NCBI GenBank assembly: GCA_033398695.1
Contig: CM065802.1
Span: forward strand, 206,913,096 to 206,977,095
DNA length: 64,000 nt
Direction of reading: 5' to 3'
Source of the DNA: Orobanche coerulescens
Lineage: Eukaryota > Streptophyta > Magnoliopsida > Lamiales > Orobanchaceae
Every line of letters begins with the position of its first letter. Position 1 is the stretch's first letter. The translations under genes were made by a program, and so were the position numbers. Below, piece by piece: positions 23,001-34,064 of the stretch. The notes under the pieces are model-generated. The model made no database searches. It saw only the letters and a list, made by a program, of their open reading frames with translations, and was not told the DNA's origin.

Positions 23001-24436
23001 CTCCTCTCCCCCTAACGGCGGGAATTATGACTCATTGAAGTGACAATCCACAAAGCGTGTGGTAAAGAGATCACCTGTCAAGGGTTGTAAGTAGCGGATG
23101 ATTATTGGGGATTCATATCCAACGTAGATACCTAAACGTCTCTAAGGACCCATCTTATTGCATTGTGTGGGCGCAATCGAAACATATGTTGCACAACCCA
23201 ATATGCGTAGATGTGAGATATCTGGCTCATATCCATTTACCAACTGGTACGCATAGAATGGTTGGCCAACAGTGGGTCTGAAATGACTAAGTACGGCTGC
23301 ATGTAGGACTGCATATCCCCAAGCAGAGATGGGCAGATTGGTGCACAAAATCAATGCCCATGCTACCATTTGGATTCTTTTAATGGTTGCCTCTGCGAGA
23401 CCATTTTGCATATACACATGGGGAACATGATGCTCTACATCGATTTCGATTGACATGCAGTAGTCATCAAATACTTTAGATATAAATTCTCCTGCATTAT
23501 CGAGTCGAATAGACTTGATAGGGTGATCAGGATGGTGAGTCCTTAGACGAATGATCTGAGCTAGGAGTTTTGCAAATGCATCATTTCGAGTGGAAGGGAT
23601 GCGACATGTGACCAGCGTGTCGAAGCATCCACAAATACCATAAAGTACCTAAATGGTCCGTATTCTGGGTGGATGGGTCCAGAAATATCTCCTTATATAC
23701 GTTGTAAGAATGGGATGTTCGCTTTAGTATCTTTAGTGTAGGAAAGTCTCGCTCCTACTTTAGCTAAAGAGCAGGCTTTGCAGAATGAGCGATGTGCTTT
23801 TGACTTAGTCAATTGCTTAGGAGGGGAATATGTCTCTATTTCTTTAGACGACATAACATGATTAACATCAATACTGTTTTTCTGTTGAGTTGTTGCCCTT
23901 TTTTTCACTCGAAAGAAAGGATGTCCGTGCGAGATCTTTAGGATACGGATCATCATATCTCGACCGGGATGACCTAGTTTATCATGCCAAAGCCTATATG
24001 AGTCTTTGTCCCAAATTTCATTTATGGTGACAGCATAAGATTCGAATACCCTAATGGTTGTGGTGTACAGTCCACTATTTTGACTCTTAAGTTTTTTTAA
24101 TATGCGTTTACGTCCACATTCATTAAATGTAATATAAAGGAACTCGATTCCATTCTCACGGTGGGTTTCGACATGGAAACCATTGCTACGTATATCTTTA
24201 AAGCTTAGTAAGGTTCGAGGGGTCCTAGGTGCGTATAGAGTATCGGTAACTCGAAGAAGAGTGCCGTTAGGTAATAAAAATCGGGCATTGCCTCGCCCTT
24301 GTATGAGTTGGAAGGACCCAGTCATCATGGTTACCGAGGATTGACATGCAACTAATTCAGGGAATAGAAGCCTATTTCTAAGAATGGTGTGGGTGGTCCC
24401 ACTGTCAACCAAACATTCAAGTTCTCCTCGATTCAT
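23001..24436 (-). pseudogene. pol: C1 protease-integrase region, decayed and truncated
   Basis: The N-terminal part (24436-23693) carries an aspartic protease site (CLVDSGTTH). About 110 residues later comes the integrase HHCC zinc domain (LWHDKLGHPG...FCKACSLAK). The frame stops at a TAA (23693) where relatives have CAA, just before the first catalytic Asp (GDISGP). After a frameshift near 23600 the second Asp (RLDNAGEF) and the Glu (GLAEATIK) can be read, then the integrase C-terminal region (23456-23142). A TAG lies near 23150 and the reading ends at 23001. All three DDE residues are recognisable, but the gene cannot give a full protein. Confidence 0.8.
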
Positions 24437-24651
24437 TCCTACGCAAAAGAGGGAAAAAAATTCGAATCATAAACACACAAGCAATATTCGTTTCTTCGAA
24501 ATAAAGCTAAGAATATAACGTAAGCAATAATAATATCTTGTTCTAGAAAAACAAAGTTTCATCACAACATTACTGAAAATAAAACATCGATAAAATCGTT
24601 CTGAGGTAACAATGCGAAATGTAAACGAGAAAGTAAACATAATGATGACAT

Positions 24652-25691
24652 TCAGTCATAAAGGGGTGCCTCTAATGACTGTGACACGTATGGCTCATTG
24701 CGATTATCGTTTATTGTGAAATTAATGTTGGGGGCCTCATCGAGAGCATCTTTCTCCATATAGTGAGCTTCCTGTTCTTTGGACTCTCTATATTTCTTGT
24801 AGTGTGCTGCGACTTGCTTGCTTGCATGGCAGTTCTTGTACCAATGTCTACCATCTCCACACCGATAGCATTGTTCATCGCCAACTCTGACTTTGGGAGC
24901 GACATGGGGGGTAAGTGCTTTGTTTCCTTGGCTAGAAGAGCCGGGAGCACCAAGTCTTCTCATTACATTGGAAGAACCCCCACGTCCTCGACCACTTTGC
25001 CCTTTTACACGTGGTTTGGGGTTGCCATGACCAGTCCCCTGTGTATTGGGGTTCTTTCCACCTTTCACTTTGCCATAATTAGCCTCGGGAACTTTCTTTG
25101 TCCTAGCAGGCCTGGAATTGTTGTTCACTAGCACTTCATTATGCCTCTCAGCCACTTGCAGTAGGTTGATAAGCTTATTGAAGGTAGTGATGCATTTGTT
25201 GTCATACTCGAGCCTATACTGGTTCGCTAGTATAAGGGCAAAAGTAGGGAAGGTGGAAAGGGTTTTCTAGATCATATCATATTCTGTGATGTCTTTTCCA
25301 CAGAAATTAAGGCGTGCCTTCATACGGAGCATATCTTTGTTGAAATTGTTGACCCGTTTATAATCAAGCAAGCGGATTTCATTCCACTGTACGGTCAACT
25401 CTGGGAGCAAGGTATTGTGGATGTTCCCAAAATGGCTCTTAAGGGCATCCCACAGTTCTTTCGGGGATTTCAACTGTAGATATTCTCATCTTAGGCTGGG
25501 GTCGATATGTCGCCTAAGGAACATTAATGCACTAGCTTTGGTTTTGTCAGACGGTACTTCGCCTGCTTTTTCAAAGATAGTAGCACTATAGTCTTTAGCG
25601 CAAAAGTGGTCTCTACGTCAGAAACCCATCTATGGTACTCAAATCCTTCTGAGTCCAAGATGTCAAATTCAGGACGAGTTGGATCAGCCAT
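24652..25691 (-). pseudogene. gag: C1 gag, broken frame
   Basis: The start is placed at 25691, where MADPTRPEFDILDSEGFEYH begins. A Copia Gag (UBN2-like) core continues at 25473-25267 (SPKELWDALKSHFGN, VQWNEIRLLDYKRV). The C-terminal part (25155-24652) is Lys/Gly-rich with one zinc knuckle, CYRCGDGRHWYKNC (CX2CX4HX4C). Frameshifts lie near 25560, 25480 and 25230. Separate from the protease frame as it now stands. Confidence 0.8.
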
Positions 25692-25735
25692 CTTGAGACA
25701 AGAAAAAAAAAAGAAATGAGTTTTCACAGTATATC

Positions 25736-26818
25736 ATGAGTACTTTCCATGATAAAATTTTCAACAATGTGGAGGGTTATTATTTTTTAGAACCAAGATA
25801 TGGTCAATAAATTACTTTCGATGCCATTGAAGGTGACCAATGAAATTACTTTATCATGGTTCGAGTTAATGTAGGCAGTAGATATAAGTCCTCTAAAAAT
25901 CTAGTAATGATGAAGCCTAATTTGCATGCCATATCTATATATGTATGCAAAATATATGTATAATTATAGATATAATCACATAACCCTATGAATATATCTA
26001 TACACGGATATATGCAGTCAAAGAGATGTCTTATGGCGCAATCTACGTTTAGTTCGTGTAAATTAATTTTAATCCGAACTGTTTAAAGCAATTCGCTTTA
26101 TTAATGTATTATGCTTTTAGTTAGTTTAATTAAGAATAAATAAATTCGGTTATAAGTATGCAATCAAAGATACATAAAAAAAATCTAAAATTGCACATTG
26201 TAGATAGTAGGGTACATGTTGTGTACTTTACTTCGTGAATAGGGGAAGAAAACGGATTGAAAATGGGACTGCCAAGTGGGTCGGGCCAGGTCAGCAATTG
26301 GGTCGGGTGTGGTTCAGTAACCGGGTTGAGTCAGCTCCTTCTGGGTCTGGGTCGCGGGCCCAGTTCTGGACTGCAGTGACGGGCTGGACAATCAGGTCGA
26401 AGGCTGGACGAGCGGGCCATAAAATTACAGCGGAGGGGTCGGAGACGTGACTGGACAGGTCAGCATTGTCGGGGCGAGCGACTGGACAAGTCTGGCTGGT
26501 GATTTCGGGTCGGGCAGACAGAAGTAGCGGCGGTCGCTATTGGAATCGGTGAAAATCGACTGAAAAACGACGGTCGAAGGTCGGGTCTATAGTATGGCGG
26601 CGCTTCGGCGTTTTTGGAAACGAGCGGGGTGGAAGGTCGCGGTCGGATGTATGGTAGATATCCGACAGGAGTTGCGATCCGAGGTTGTCTAAACGGAGGT
26701 CGACTGAAAACGAAGGCGAGCAACAATTTAGTGGAATGTGTCATAATTATGTTTTGGGGTAGAAAGATAAAAGTAATTCATTTCCATATAATATTTTCCT
26801 CCGAGTTTTGATTCATTC
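25736..26818. other. Unassigned stretch between C1 gag and A1
   Basis: 25736-26230 is AT-rich with no gene and may be the 5' leader or LTR of C1; I could not find a primer site or matching terminal repeat. 26240-26740 is distinctly GC-rich (repeated GGGTCGGG, CTGGAC and GGTCG words) with short frames on both strands lacking any known motif. 26814-26818 is CATTC, the left target-site duplication of A1. Confidence 0.5.
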
Positions 26819-28324
26819 TGATAGAACAAAAATAGTGTGCTAAAATCATTGTTAATTATAAGGTTTTAATGAATTTTATGTTGGCACACTTGGTTATTTT
26901 CCATATATTTATATTTTGGATGCAATTTACTTCACTTGGTAATTTGTTATTTAATTTAGGTGTTTGATGGAGTTTTTAAGCGTAAGGAATAATTTGGATC
27001 ATCAAACGGACCAAGCCAAGGTGATTTGGGCTTAAATAAAGAAAATGTTGCGCGACACCGGGTGGCCCAGTGTCAGTTCGCTGACCCAGTGTCAGTCCTG
27101 TTACGAAAATAATCTTACTTGGGGTCCAAGAAACGACTCAAAAATCTCCCAATCAGTTCCACAAGGCAATAAATCGGTCCATATGCTGGAAAAGGGAATT
27201 GGAATAGATTTGGGAAGAAAGACTCCAAGGAAATTAAAACTCAAGAAGGAAGGAGTCCTAATTAAAGAAGGAAACTAAGAGATAAGGAATAATTATAAAA
27301 GGAGAGGAGGGCCAGAATTAATTTCAATCTTTGATCATCAATTTTTACGGCTGGAGCAGAAGAAGCAAAAGAAGACGACCGAACCAAATTCTTGCCGGAG
27401 CAACCGAGCCTTTTCCAACGTGCGAAGAAGAAGACTACACCTTTTGAATTTCTTTCTTCTCATGTCTATTATTAATTTGCTGTTTTCTAAAGCCAACATG
27501 TTTGGCTAATTTTCTATTCTAGTTCTTAATGAATTTTGAAACCATATTTGAATTATTCATGTTTTAATCCCGCAGCGTATTCTCAACTCGAATTCTCTTG
27601 AATTACTTTTGTGTTATTGAATTCACGACTATGCCATTTAATTTCTTGATTTGGTTTGGCCAACTAGATTAGGAGTTTTATGTCTTATGCTAGAAATTGA
27701 GTTGTAATCCGTAATTTTTGCAATTTTAATTTCACAAGTAGCAAATAATTGATTTTTCCCCAATTGAGTAACACAAAATCGAGATCCCTTAAGTCGAGCT
27801 TATGAACTTAATATCTTGCCTATTCCATTATTTTGGTTTTTAATGCATCTAGCGAGCGAGATTTGAAGAGCTTGCTTTGAATCCGCCGTATAGATAGGTT
27901 CAATTAAAGATCTTGTTTTAATTGAATAAACTTAAGAAATAATGGGGATCAACAGAGCTTGTTGTTGGCTTCAGAATAGGAGTTCATGAGATTAGAGAAG
28001 AGATAAGCGCTGCATTGAAACTTGAATCAATTCAAAACGGTGGATAACGGAACTAAGAACTAGATTATTCCCTTAATTGATACTTTCAACTTTTTAATTC
28101 CTTTGTTTATTTTATTTTATCTTACGCAATTTATTTTAGTTAAGATCAGAAACAAACCCCCCTTTCATTTTATTTTATTTGCACAAAGTACTTAATCCTT
28201 AATTAGTATAATTGTTTTACCGTTCTCCGTGGATCGATCCTTACTTGCCGATACTACTAGTTAGTAGAAGTAAGCCGAGGAAAATAAAAATAACTAATTT
28301 TGACGCATCACGACAGCGCGGTCA
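26819..28324 (+). repeat. A1 5' LTR (1506 bp)
   Basis: It starts TGATAGAAC and ends GCGCGGTCA; ends are fixed by the CATTC duplication and by the 3' copy. The empty site corresponding to the MITE in the 3' copy is at about 27285 (AAACTAAGAGATAAGG). Confidence 0.88.
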
Positions 28325-28330
28325 AAATTT

Positions 28331-28347
28331 TGGCGTCGTTGCCGCGG
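28331..28347 (+). promoter_or_regulatory. A1 primer-binding site (tRNA-Asp type)
   Basis: TGGCGTCGTTGCCGCGG, 6 bp after the LTR. Athila elements commonly prime from tRNA-Asp (TGGCGCCGTTGCC...); one C-to-T difference in the first 13 bases. Confidence 0.75.
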
Positions 28348-28481
28348 AACGGTGTTAAATTAATTTTACTTAATTTGGGTTAAAAACTTTCTGCAATTTC
28401 GACACTGGGTCGCCCAGTATCGGTTCTGGAAATTCATTTTAATTGTTAGTTGTGCACTAATCCATTTTGTTTTAGTTTTGC

Positions 28482-30997
28482 ATGAATACAAGGTCCCGTG
28501 GAGATAAGAATTTACAATATTTTCCAGAAATCACCAAGCGAGATCGTGTTTTCAGGCAGAAAGCAAAAGAAGCCAAAGAAGCACTCGGGCACTTACCATT
28601 TTCCCTCGAAACATCACCGAGTGAGTCGGAGGACGAAATTGGAGTCATGGCAAATAACGCTGAAAAGACGCTAAAGCAATTAGCCAACCCGGAACTACCT
28701 CAACAATCACAATCCTGGCTATTGACAACAACAACACCTTTGAACTGAAGTCGGGGTTGATTCACTTGCTACCTGCATTTCATGGTCTATCAGGAGAGGA
28801 TCCGCACAAACATCTCAAGGAATTCCATGTCGTTTGTGCAAGCATGAAGCCGAATGGTGTCACCGAAGAACAAATCAAGCTTAGAGCCTTCCCATTCTCA
28901 TTAAAAGATTCGGCTAAGGATTCGTTATTTTATTTACCGTCGGCCACCATCACAACGTGGAACGAGATGGAGAGCTTATTTCTACAAAAATATTTTCCAG
29001 CCTCTCGAGAGGCCAACCTAAGGAAGGAAATATGTGGTGCAAGGCAAATGACCGGAGAAACGTTGCATGAATATTAGGAACGATTCAAACAATTGATATC
29101 TCGATGCCCGCAACATCAAATTAGCGAGCAGCTCCTTATTCAATATTTTTACGAAGGACTTAATCCGATGGAGTGGAACACGATAGATGCAGCAAGTGGA
29201 GGAGCTCTAGTGGACAAAACTCCTTCGGCCGCAAGGGCTCTCATATCCAACATGGCGGCCAATTCACAGTAATTTGGATGTCGCGACGCACCGATCAGGA
29301 TGGTGAAGGAGATCCATGACTCATCCCTTGAGGAAAAATTGAATGAGCTAACTACTTTTGTTAGAAAACTTGCTGTAGGTAATAGCACGCCGGTCGTACC
29401 CTGTCGTCTTTGCAAAACCACGGAGCATACAACGAAGAATTGTCGGATTTTGCTTGATGAAATCGAGGCACACGCCAATGCAATTGGAACTGAAAATTCT
29501 TATGGGAGGAAGAACGATCCGTACTCAAACACATACAACCCAGGATGGAGGGATCACCCTAACTTTCGATGGAAAAACCAGCAAGAGGCACCTCCGCAAA
29601 ATAGGGGACAATTCTACAAGCAGCCCGCCGAAAATCCGACACCATCTTTGGAGGAGATGATGAAGACCCTTGTGGCAAACACTATGCAATTCCAGCATGA
29701 CACTAAATCGAGTATCAAAATTCTCGAAAATCAAGTGAGTCAACTAGCCACCACGGTGAGCCGTTTGGAAAACCAAAATAGTGGGAAATTGCCATCCCAA
29801 CCTGAACCGAACCCAAGGAACATGAGTGTTGTAACTCTAAGGAGTGGGAAGCAGCTTCAGGAGCCTAATAAGGTGGAGGAAGCTGAAAACGAGGAGGAAA
29901 AATCCACTGAACAGATCAACACTGGGACACCCAGTGCAGAATCAGCACCCAGTGCAGAACTACCGGACAGCAAGGTAAATTCGTCCAAAACTGCTCCTTT
30001 TGAGACTAACGAGTTACCTTTTCCATCTAGGGTCAAAAAGGCAGCGATCGTGAATAAAGAGAAGCAAATCCTCGACGTATTTCGAAAGGTTGAGATCAAC
30101 ATTCCCTTACTCGACGCAGTTCAATAAATTCCAAAATACGCAAAGTTCCTTAAGGACTTATGCACCAACAAACGGAGATTAAAGGGGAATGGGAAGGTGG
30201 TAATGGGAGAAAATGTGTCCGCTGTATTCCAAAAGAAATTGCCACCAAAACGGGAAGATCCAGGTATGTTTGCTATTCCTTGTCGGATTGGAAATATGGG
30301 TTTTGAATGAGCTATGCTAGATTTGGGAGCATCAATAAATGTTATGCCACGCTCTATTTACACCTCCTTAAATCTAGGACCTCTTCGGGAAACAAAGATA
30401 ATTATACAATTAGCGGATCGTAGCCTTGGGTATCCCGAAGGGGTAATTGAGGATGTTCTTGTCCAAGCCAATAAGTTCGTATTTCCATCCGACTTCTACG
30501 TTCTTGATATGTAGAACGAGTCATCAAATTCAACACCTATTTTGTTAGGAAGGCCATTTCTAAATACCACCAATACCAAAATAGATGTTCGTGAGGGATC
30601 TCTCACGATGGAATTTGATGACCAAATCGTACGGTTTAATATTTATGATGCTATAAAATTTCATGAGGAAGATTGCTCTCTTTTTGCATTAAGCGTGATT
30701 GACCCTCTTGTCGAGGAAGTGTTTGAGTTACATTGCAGGCGTGGACTCGAAGTGGTGCTTACTAAAAACTTGGAGGCTGATAAAGAAAATGATTTTGCGG
30801 AGCTTCAAAGAGAATTACATCTAATACACGAGGAATTATATGGAAAAAGTGAACCAGAGTTAGCCTTCGATGAGCATCGCAAGGGAGGAAAGTTTTCAAT
30901 AAACACTCTGAGAAAGTTTGGTGTGGTTCAAGAAGACGAGTCATCAGTCGTAGATTTATTGAGACCCATACCAAAACCTCCTTGGTGTGTTCACTAA
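28482..30997 (+). pseudogene. gag-pro: A1 gag-protease, one frame with several stop codons
   Basis: ATG at 28482. After a frameshift near 28720 one frame stays open to 30997 except for stops at about 29075, 29270, 30125, 30308 and 30512. Several fit C-to-T or G-to-A hits (CAA to TAA, CGA to TGA, TGG to TAG). The Gag core reads SGLIHLLPAFHGLSGEDPHK, FPFSLKDSAKDSL, ITTWNEMESLFLQKYFP. A CX2CX4HX4C knuckle, CRLCKTTEHTTKNC, is near 29400. The aspartic protease follows (MLDLGASINVMP at about 30314, LLGRPFLNTTNTKIDV at 30542). The frame ends at KPPWCVH with no RT. The order and wording match Athila Gag-protease. The pol deletion seems old, since flanking parts are equally decayed. Confidence 0.82.
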
Positions 30998-31335
30998 AAA
31001 GGGAATTTTTCGTCGAGCCAACGACGTAAAAAAAAGGCGCTTGTTGGGAGGCAACCCAAATTTTTTTTTCGTATTTTTTTTCTCTTTTTCGTTTTTTTAT
31101 TTGCTTGCTAGGAGTCAGTTTTTTTTAAGTAATCTTTTCTTATAAATTAGAATATTTTTATGCCCCTCTTTTAATTTTCTTAGTTGCTTATTTCCTTTAA
31201 AATTTTATTTCCTTTATTATTTTTCCACTACTTAGTTGTTACCTTTATTATTATTAGTTATTTCCCTTATCCTTAAATCCCATCCCTTTCTCCCTTCTTT
31301 CTCTACCCTCGCCCCCGCTCGGTCTCAGAAATCTA

Positions 31336-31360
31336 ACCTCTTTTCCCCTCTCTTCTGCAG
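31336..31360 (+). promoter_or_regulatory. Candidate 3' splice site in A1
   Basis: A C/T-rich tract ending CTTCTGCAG lies 5 bp before the ATG of the small frame at 31366. Athila-type elements often carry a third frame in this position that could be made from a spliced RNA. The role is inferred from sequence alone. Confidence 0.45.
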
Positions 31361-31365
31361 CCCAA

Positions 31366-31515
31366 ATGCCACACATCGCCGATCGATCGCGAACCGGTGG
31401 ACGACCCGCAACCTACGGCCAAACAAAAAATGAGGCCGAGTGCGAGCAAGATCGCGCACTTCAAGCCAAGATGGATCGTTTGACCGAGAAGCTGGACGCT
31501 CTTCTCCCTCATTAG
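31366..31515 (+). CDS. Small A1 frame of 49 aa, possible ORF3 remnant
   Basis: An uninterrupted frame from MPHIADRSRTGGRP to a C-terminal segment with heptad-like spacing (LQAKMDRLTEKLDALLPH). It sits after the gag-protease end, where Athila elements may carry an additional frame. I do not recognise a domain. It could be the tail of a lost pol or env-like frame, or chance; the upstream splice-acceptor-like tract is the main reason for listing it. Confidence 0.35.
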   Translation: MPHIADRSRTGGRPATYGQTKNEAECEQDRALQAKMDRLTEKLDALLPH

Positions 31516-32876
31516 CCCGGTGATTCCTACTCTAGTCTTTTACTATCTTTTATTTTTATTTTTCTCTTCCTTCCCTTCTTTAGAGTCGTATGCTAAATTT
31601 TAAGTTTGGGGAAATTGGAGTCGGAATGATTAATTGAATTGGGAATTGTGATGAATTTAAATTTGCGTCCTTAGCTAAATTTGTGTGATTGAATCAAGTT
31701 CGTGTATTGAGGATTTAAGTATGGCCTGACATATGAAATGAATATGATTGACTAGTTTGATTTTGATTAGAGTAGTTCACTAGTCTTGATTTTGAATTTG
31801 GATAAAAGTGTGAGGGATTCATGGCACAACCCCTTTTTATTCGTGAGTTTTGATCCGTAGAGCAAAATATATATATACACACATATATAAATAATTATAC
31901 ATATACATGCTCACTAGTTCTTCTTGTGGGGTCGAACGTGCCGTGTTCATACTAGAACTTAATCAATTATTCATGTTAAGACTATGTTACTGCTCTCATG
32001 CAGTAAAGTGATAAAGGCAAATTAGGAATAATCCACTTGGCTTATATTTTCCCACCTCGACATAATCGCCATTAGAAGCCCATTTGGACCTAAGCCTTAT
32101 TCCTTGATCCGACACATTTTATTAGCCATTATCTAATTTTTGGTGAAAATTCATCCGTTTGGACCCTTGGTCAAGGATTGGTTGTGAATTAGGTATATAA
32201 CAAGTCGAGGGAAGGACGAGAAATTATCAAAAAGCGGGTGGAGAAGTGAAAAAAAATAAGGTGCTGAAATTAAGATAAAATTATAAGGCCGAAACCAAAA
32301 AAAAAATAGGGGGGCGGCCGTAAAAATACCCCCCTCGAATGTTGTTAAAGCCACTAACCTCAATTGATCCTTCGTGGCTATGCGATTACATGTATGTACC
32401 CAAAAGGGTGCAAAAGGAAGGACGGTGCTTCATTGTTGTAGGATTTGTTATGCACTTAATTTCATGATTAGTCTTGCCCAACGAATCCTTTATTTATCCT
32501 TTTTATCCTACCCATACCTAAAGCCCCGCCACAACCATAAAAGCCCTTTTGATTATATGCATGAGTTCATCTAAGTAGTGGAGATTTGATTTTTGTGCAA
32601 GTATGTGGTAATGACACACCATGTTTTGACGTGAATAATTGCTTAATAATCCCTATATCTACTTGAGCGAGAGTGACCCCTTGTGAGGCCATCGAATTTT
32701 CTCTCACTTGATGCCAATGAAGATGTTGAGATTGGTTGAGGTACTTTAATTTTCTTCTTACTTGTTCATGATTATTTATTCTCCCTTGAATATGGCTATC
32801 ATCTTGGATTTTTCAACACATGCCTCTTGAAATTCTTTCACTCGAATTATACTTGAGGACAAACATTAGTTTAAGT

Positions 32877-32887
32877 TTGGGGAGATT
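32877..32887 (+). promoter_or_regulatory. A1 polypurine tract
   Basis: TTGGGGAGATT immediately before the 3' LTR start (TGATAGAAC), preceded by TTTAAG as usual in Athila-type elements. Confidence 0.8.
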
Positions 32888-33347
32888 TGATAGAACAAAA
32901 ATGGTGTGCTAAAATCATTGTTAATTATAAGGTTTTAATGAATTTTATGTTGGCACACTTGGTTATTTTCCATATATTTATATTTTGGATGCAATTTACT
33001 TCACTTGGCAATTTGTTGTTTAATTTAGGTGTTTGATGGAGTTTTTAAGCTTAAGGAATAATTTGGATCATCAAACGGACCAAGCCAAGGTGATTTGGGC
33101 TTAAATAAAGAAAATGTCGCGCGACAATGGGTGTCCCAGTGTCAGTTCGCTGACCCAGTGTCAGTCCTGTTACGAAAATAATCTTACTTGGGCCCCAAGA
33201 AACGACTCAAAAATCTCCCATTCAGTTCCACAAGGCAATAAATCGGTCCATATGCTGGAAAAGGGAATTGGAATAGATTTGGGAAGAAAGACTCCAAGGA
33301 AATGAAAACTCAAGAAGGAAGGAGTCCCAATTAAAGAAGGAAACTAA

Positions 33348-34064
33348 GGGTGCGTTTGGTACAGAGAATGGAATTGCAGAGAAATGATTGCAGAGAAAGA
33401 GAATTGGTCAGGAGAATAGGAATTGACTATCCTGTTTGGTAGCACAGAGAATTCAGCAGAGAAATGCAACAGACGGTCGGTGGTGGTGGTGGCGACGGTG
33501 GTCGGTGGTGGCGGCGGTGGTCGGTGGCGGCGGTGGTGGTGGTGCAGGTGGTGGTGGTGGCGATGGTGATGGAGGCGATGGTCGGTGGTGGTCGGTGGTG
33601 GTGGCGGTGGTGGTGGTGGTGGTGGTGGCAACAGTGGTGGTGGTGGTGGTGGCGGCGGTGGTGGTGGCGGTGGTCGGTGGTGGCAGTGGTGGTGGTGGTG
33701 GCGACGGTGGTGGTGGTCGGTGGTGGTGGTGGTGGTGGCGGCGACGGTGGTGGTCGGTGGTGGTGGCGGTGGTGGTGGTCGGTGGTGGTGGTGGTGGCGG
33801 TGGTCGGTGGTGGCGACGGTGGTGGTGGCGGTGGTGGTGGTCGATGGTGGTGGCGGTGGTTGGTGGTGGTGGCGGTGGTCAATTCTCTCCATGTCTCTCC
33901 AATTCTCTTCCTACCACAGAGAAATGAATTCTCTCCAAATACAAAGGACTCAATTCTGTGGGAAATACCAACCATTTCCATTTCCATTTCTCTCCTCAAC
34001 CAAACAAGAGAAATGAATTCCATTTCCATTTCTCTACTCTCAATTCTCTCTACCAAACACCCCC
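33348..34064. mobile_element. Tourist-like MITE (717 bp) in A1 3' LTR
   Basis: Terminal inverted repeats GGGTGCGTTTGGTA / TACCAAACACCCC. The flanking TAA is duplicated (33345-33347 and 34065-34067), and the empty site is visible in the 5' LTR. TIR sequence and 3-bp TAA duplication fit PIF/Harbinger (Tourist). The subterminal regions are rich in GAGAATTG/CAGAGAAATG words that are complementary between the two ends. The centre is a GGT/GGC repeat. No transposase. Confidence 0.85.
33475..33880. repeat. GGT/GGC-rich trinucleotide-based minisatellite inside the MITE
   Basis: About 400 bp of imperfect (GGT)n mixed with GGC, GAC and TCGGTGGTGG units. It produces open frames in several frames on both strands (poly-Gly/Trp/Val or Pro/His/Thr); none is a gene. 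Confidence 0.92.

Larger units (their letters stand above)
23001..25735 (-). mobile_element. C1: minus-strand Copia element, 5' part (Ivana/Oryco-like)
   Basis: On the minus strand the order is gag (from 25691), protease, then integrase, broken off at 23001 where T2 is inserted. RT and RNase H would lie beyond T2, outside the window. Lineage is suggested by integrase wording (VEHHVPHVYMQNGLAE) resembling Ivana/Oryco-type elements; moderate confidence. I could not place its 5' LTR with certainty. Confidence 0.75.
30998..32876 (+). other. A1 3' untranslated region
   Basis: Begins with the GCTTGTTGGGAGGCAACCC block (about 31037-31055) that typically follows Athila pol, then T-rich sequence. It includes the candidate splice acceptor and 49-codon frame at 31336-31515 and an AT microsatellite near 31868-31910. 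Nothing else recognisable. Confidence 0.6.

Noticed and set aside
31236..31433. 65-codon plus-strand frame in the A1 3' region
   Set aside because: Encoded by the T/C-rich tract. The frame starting at 31366 in another register is the better candidate.
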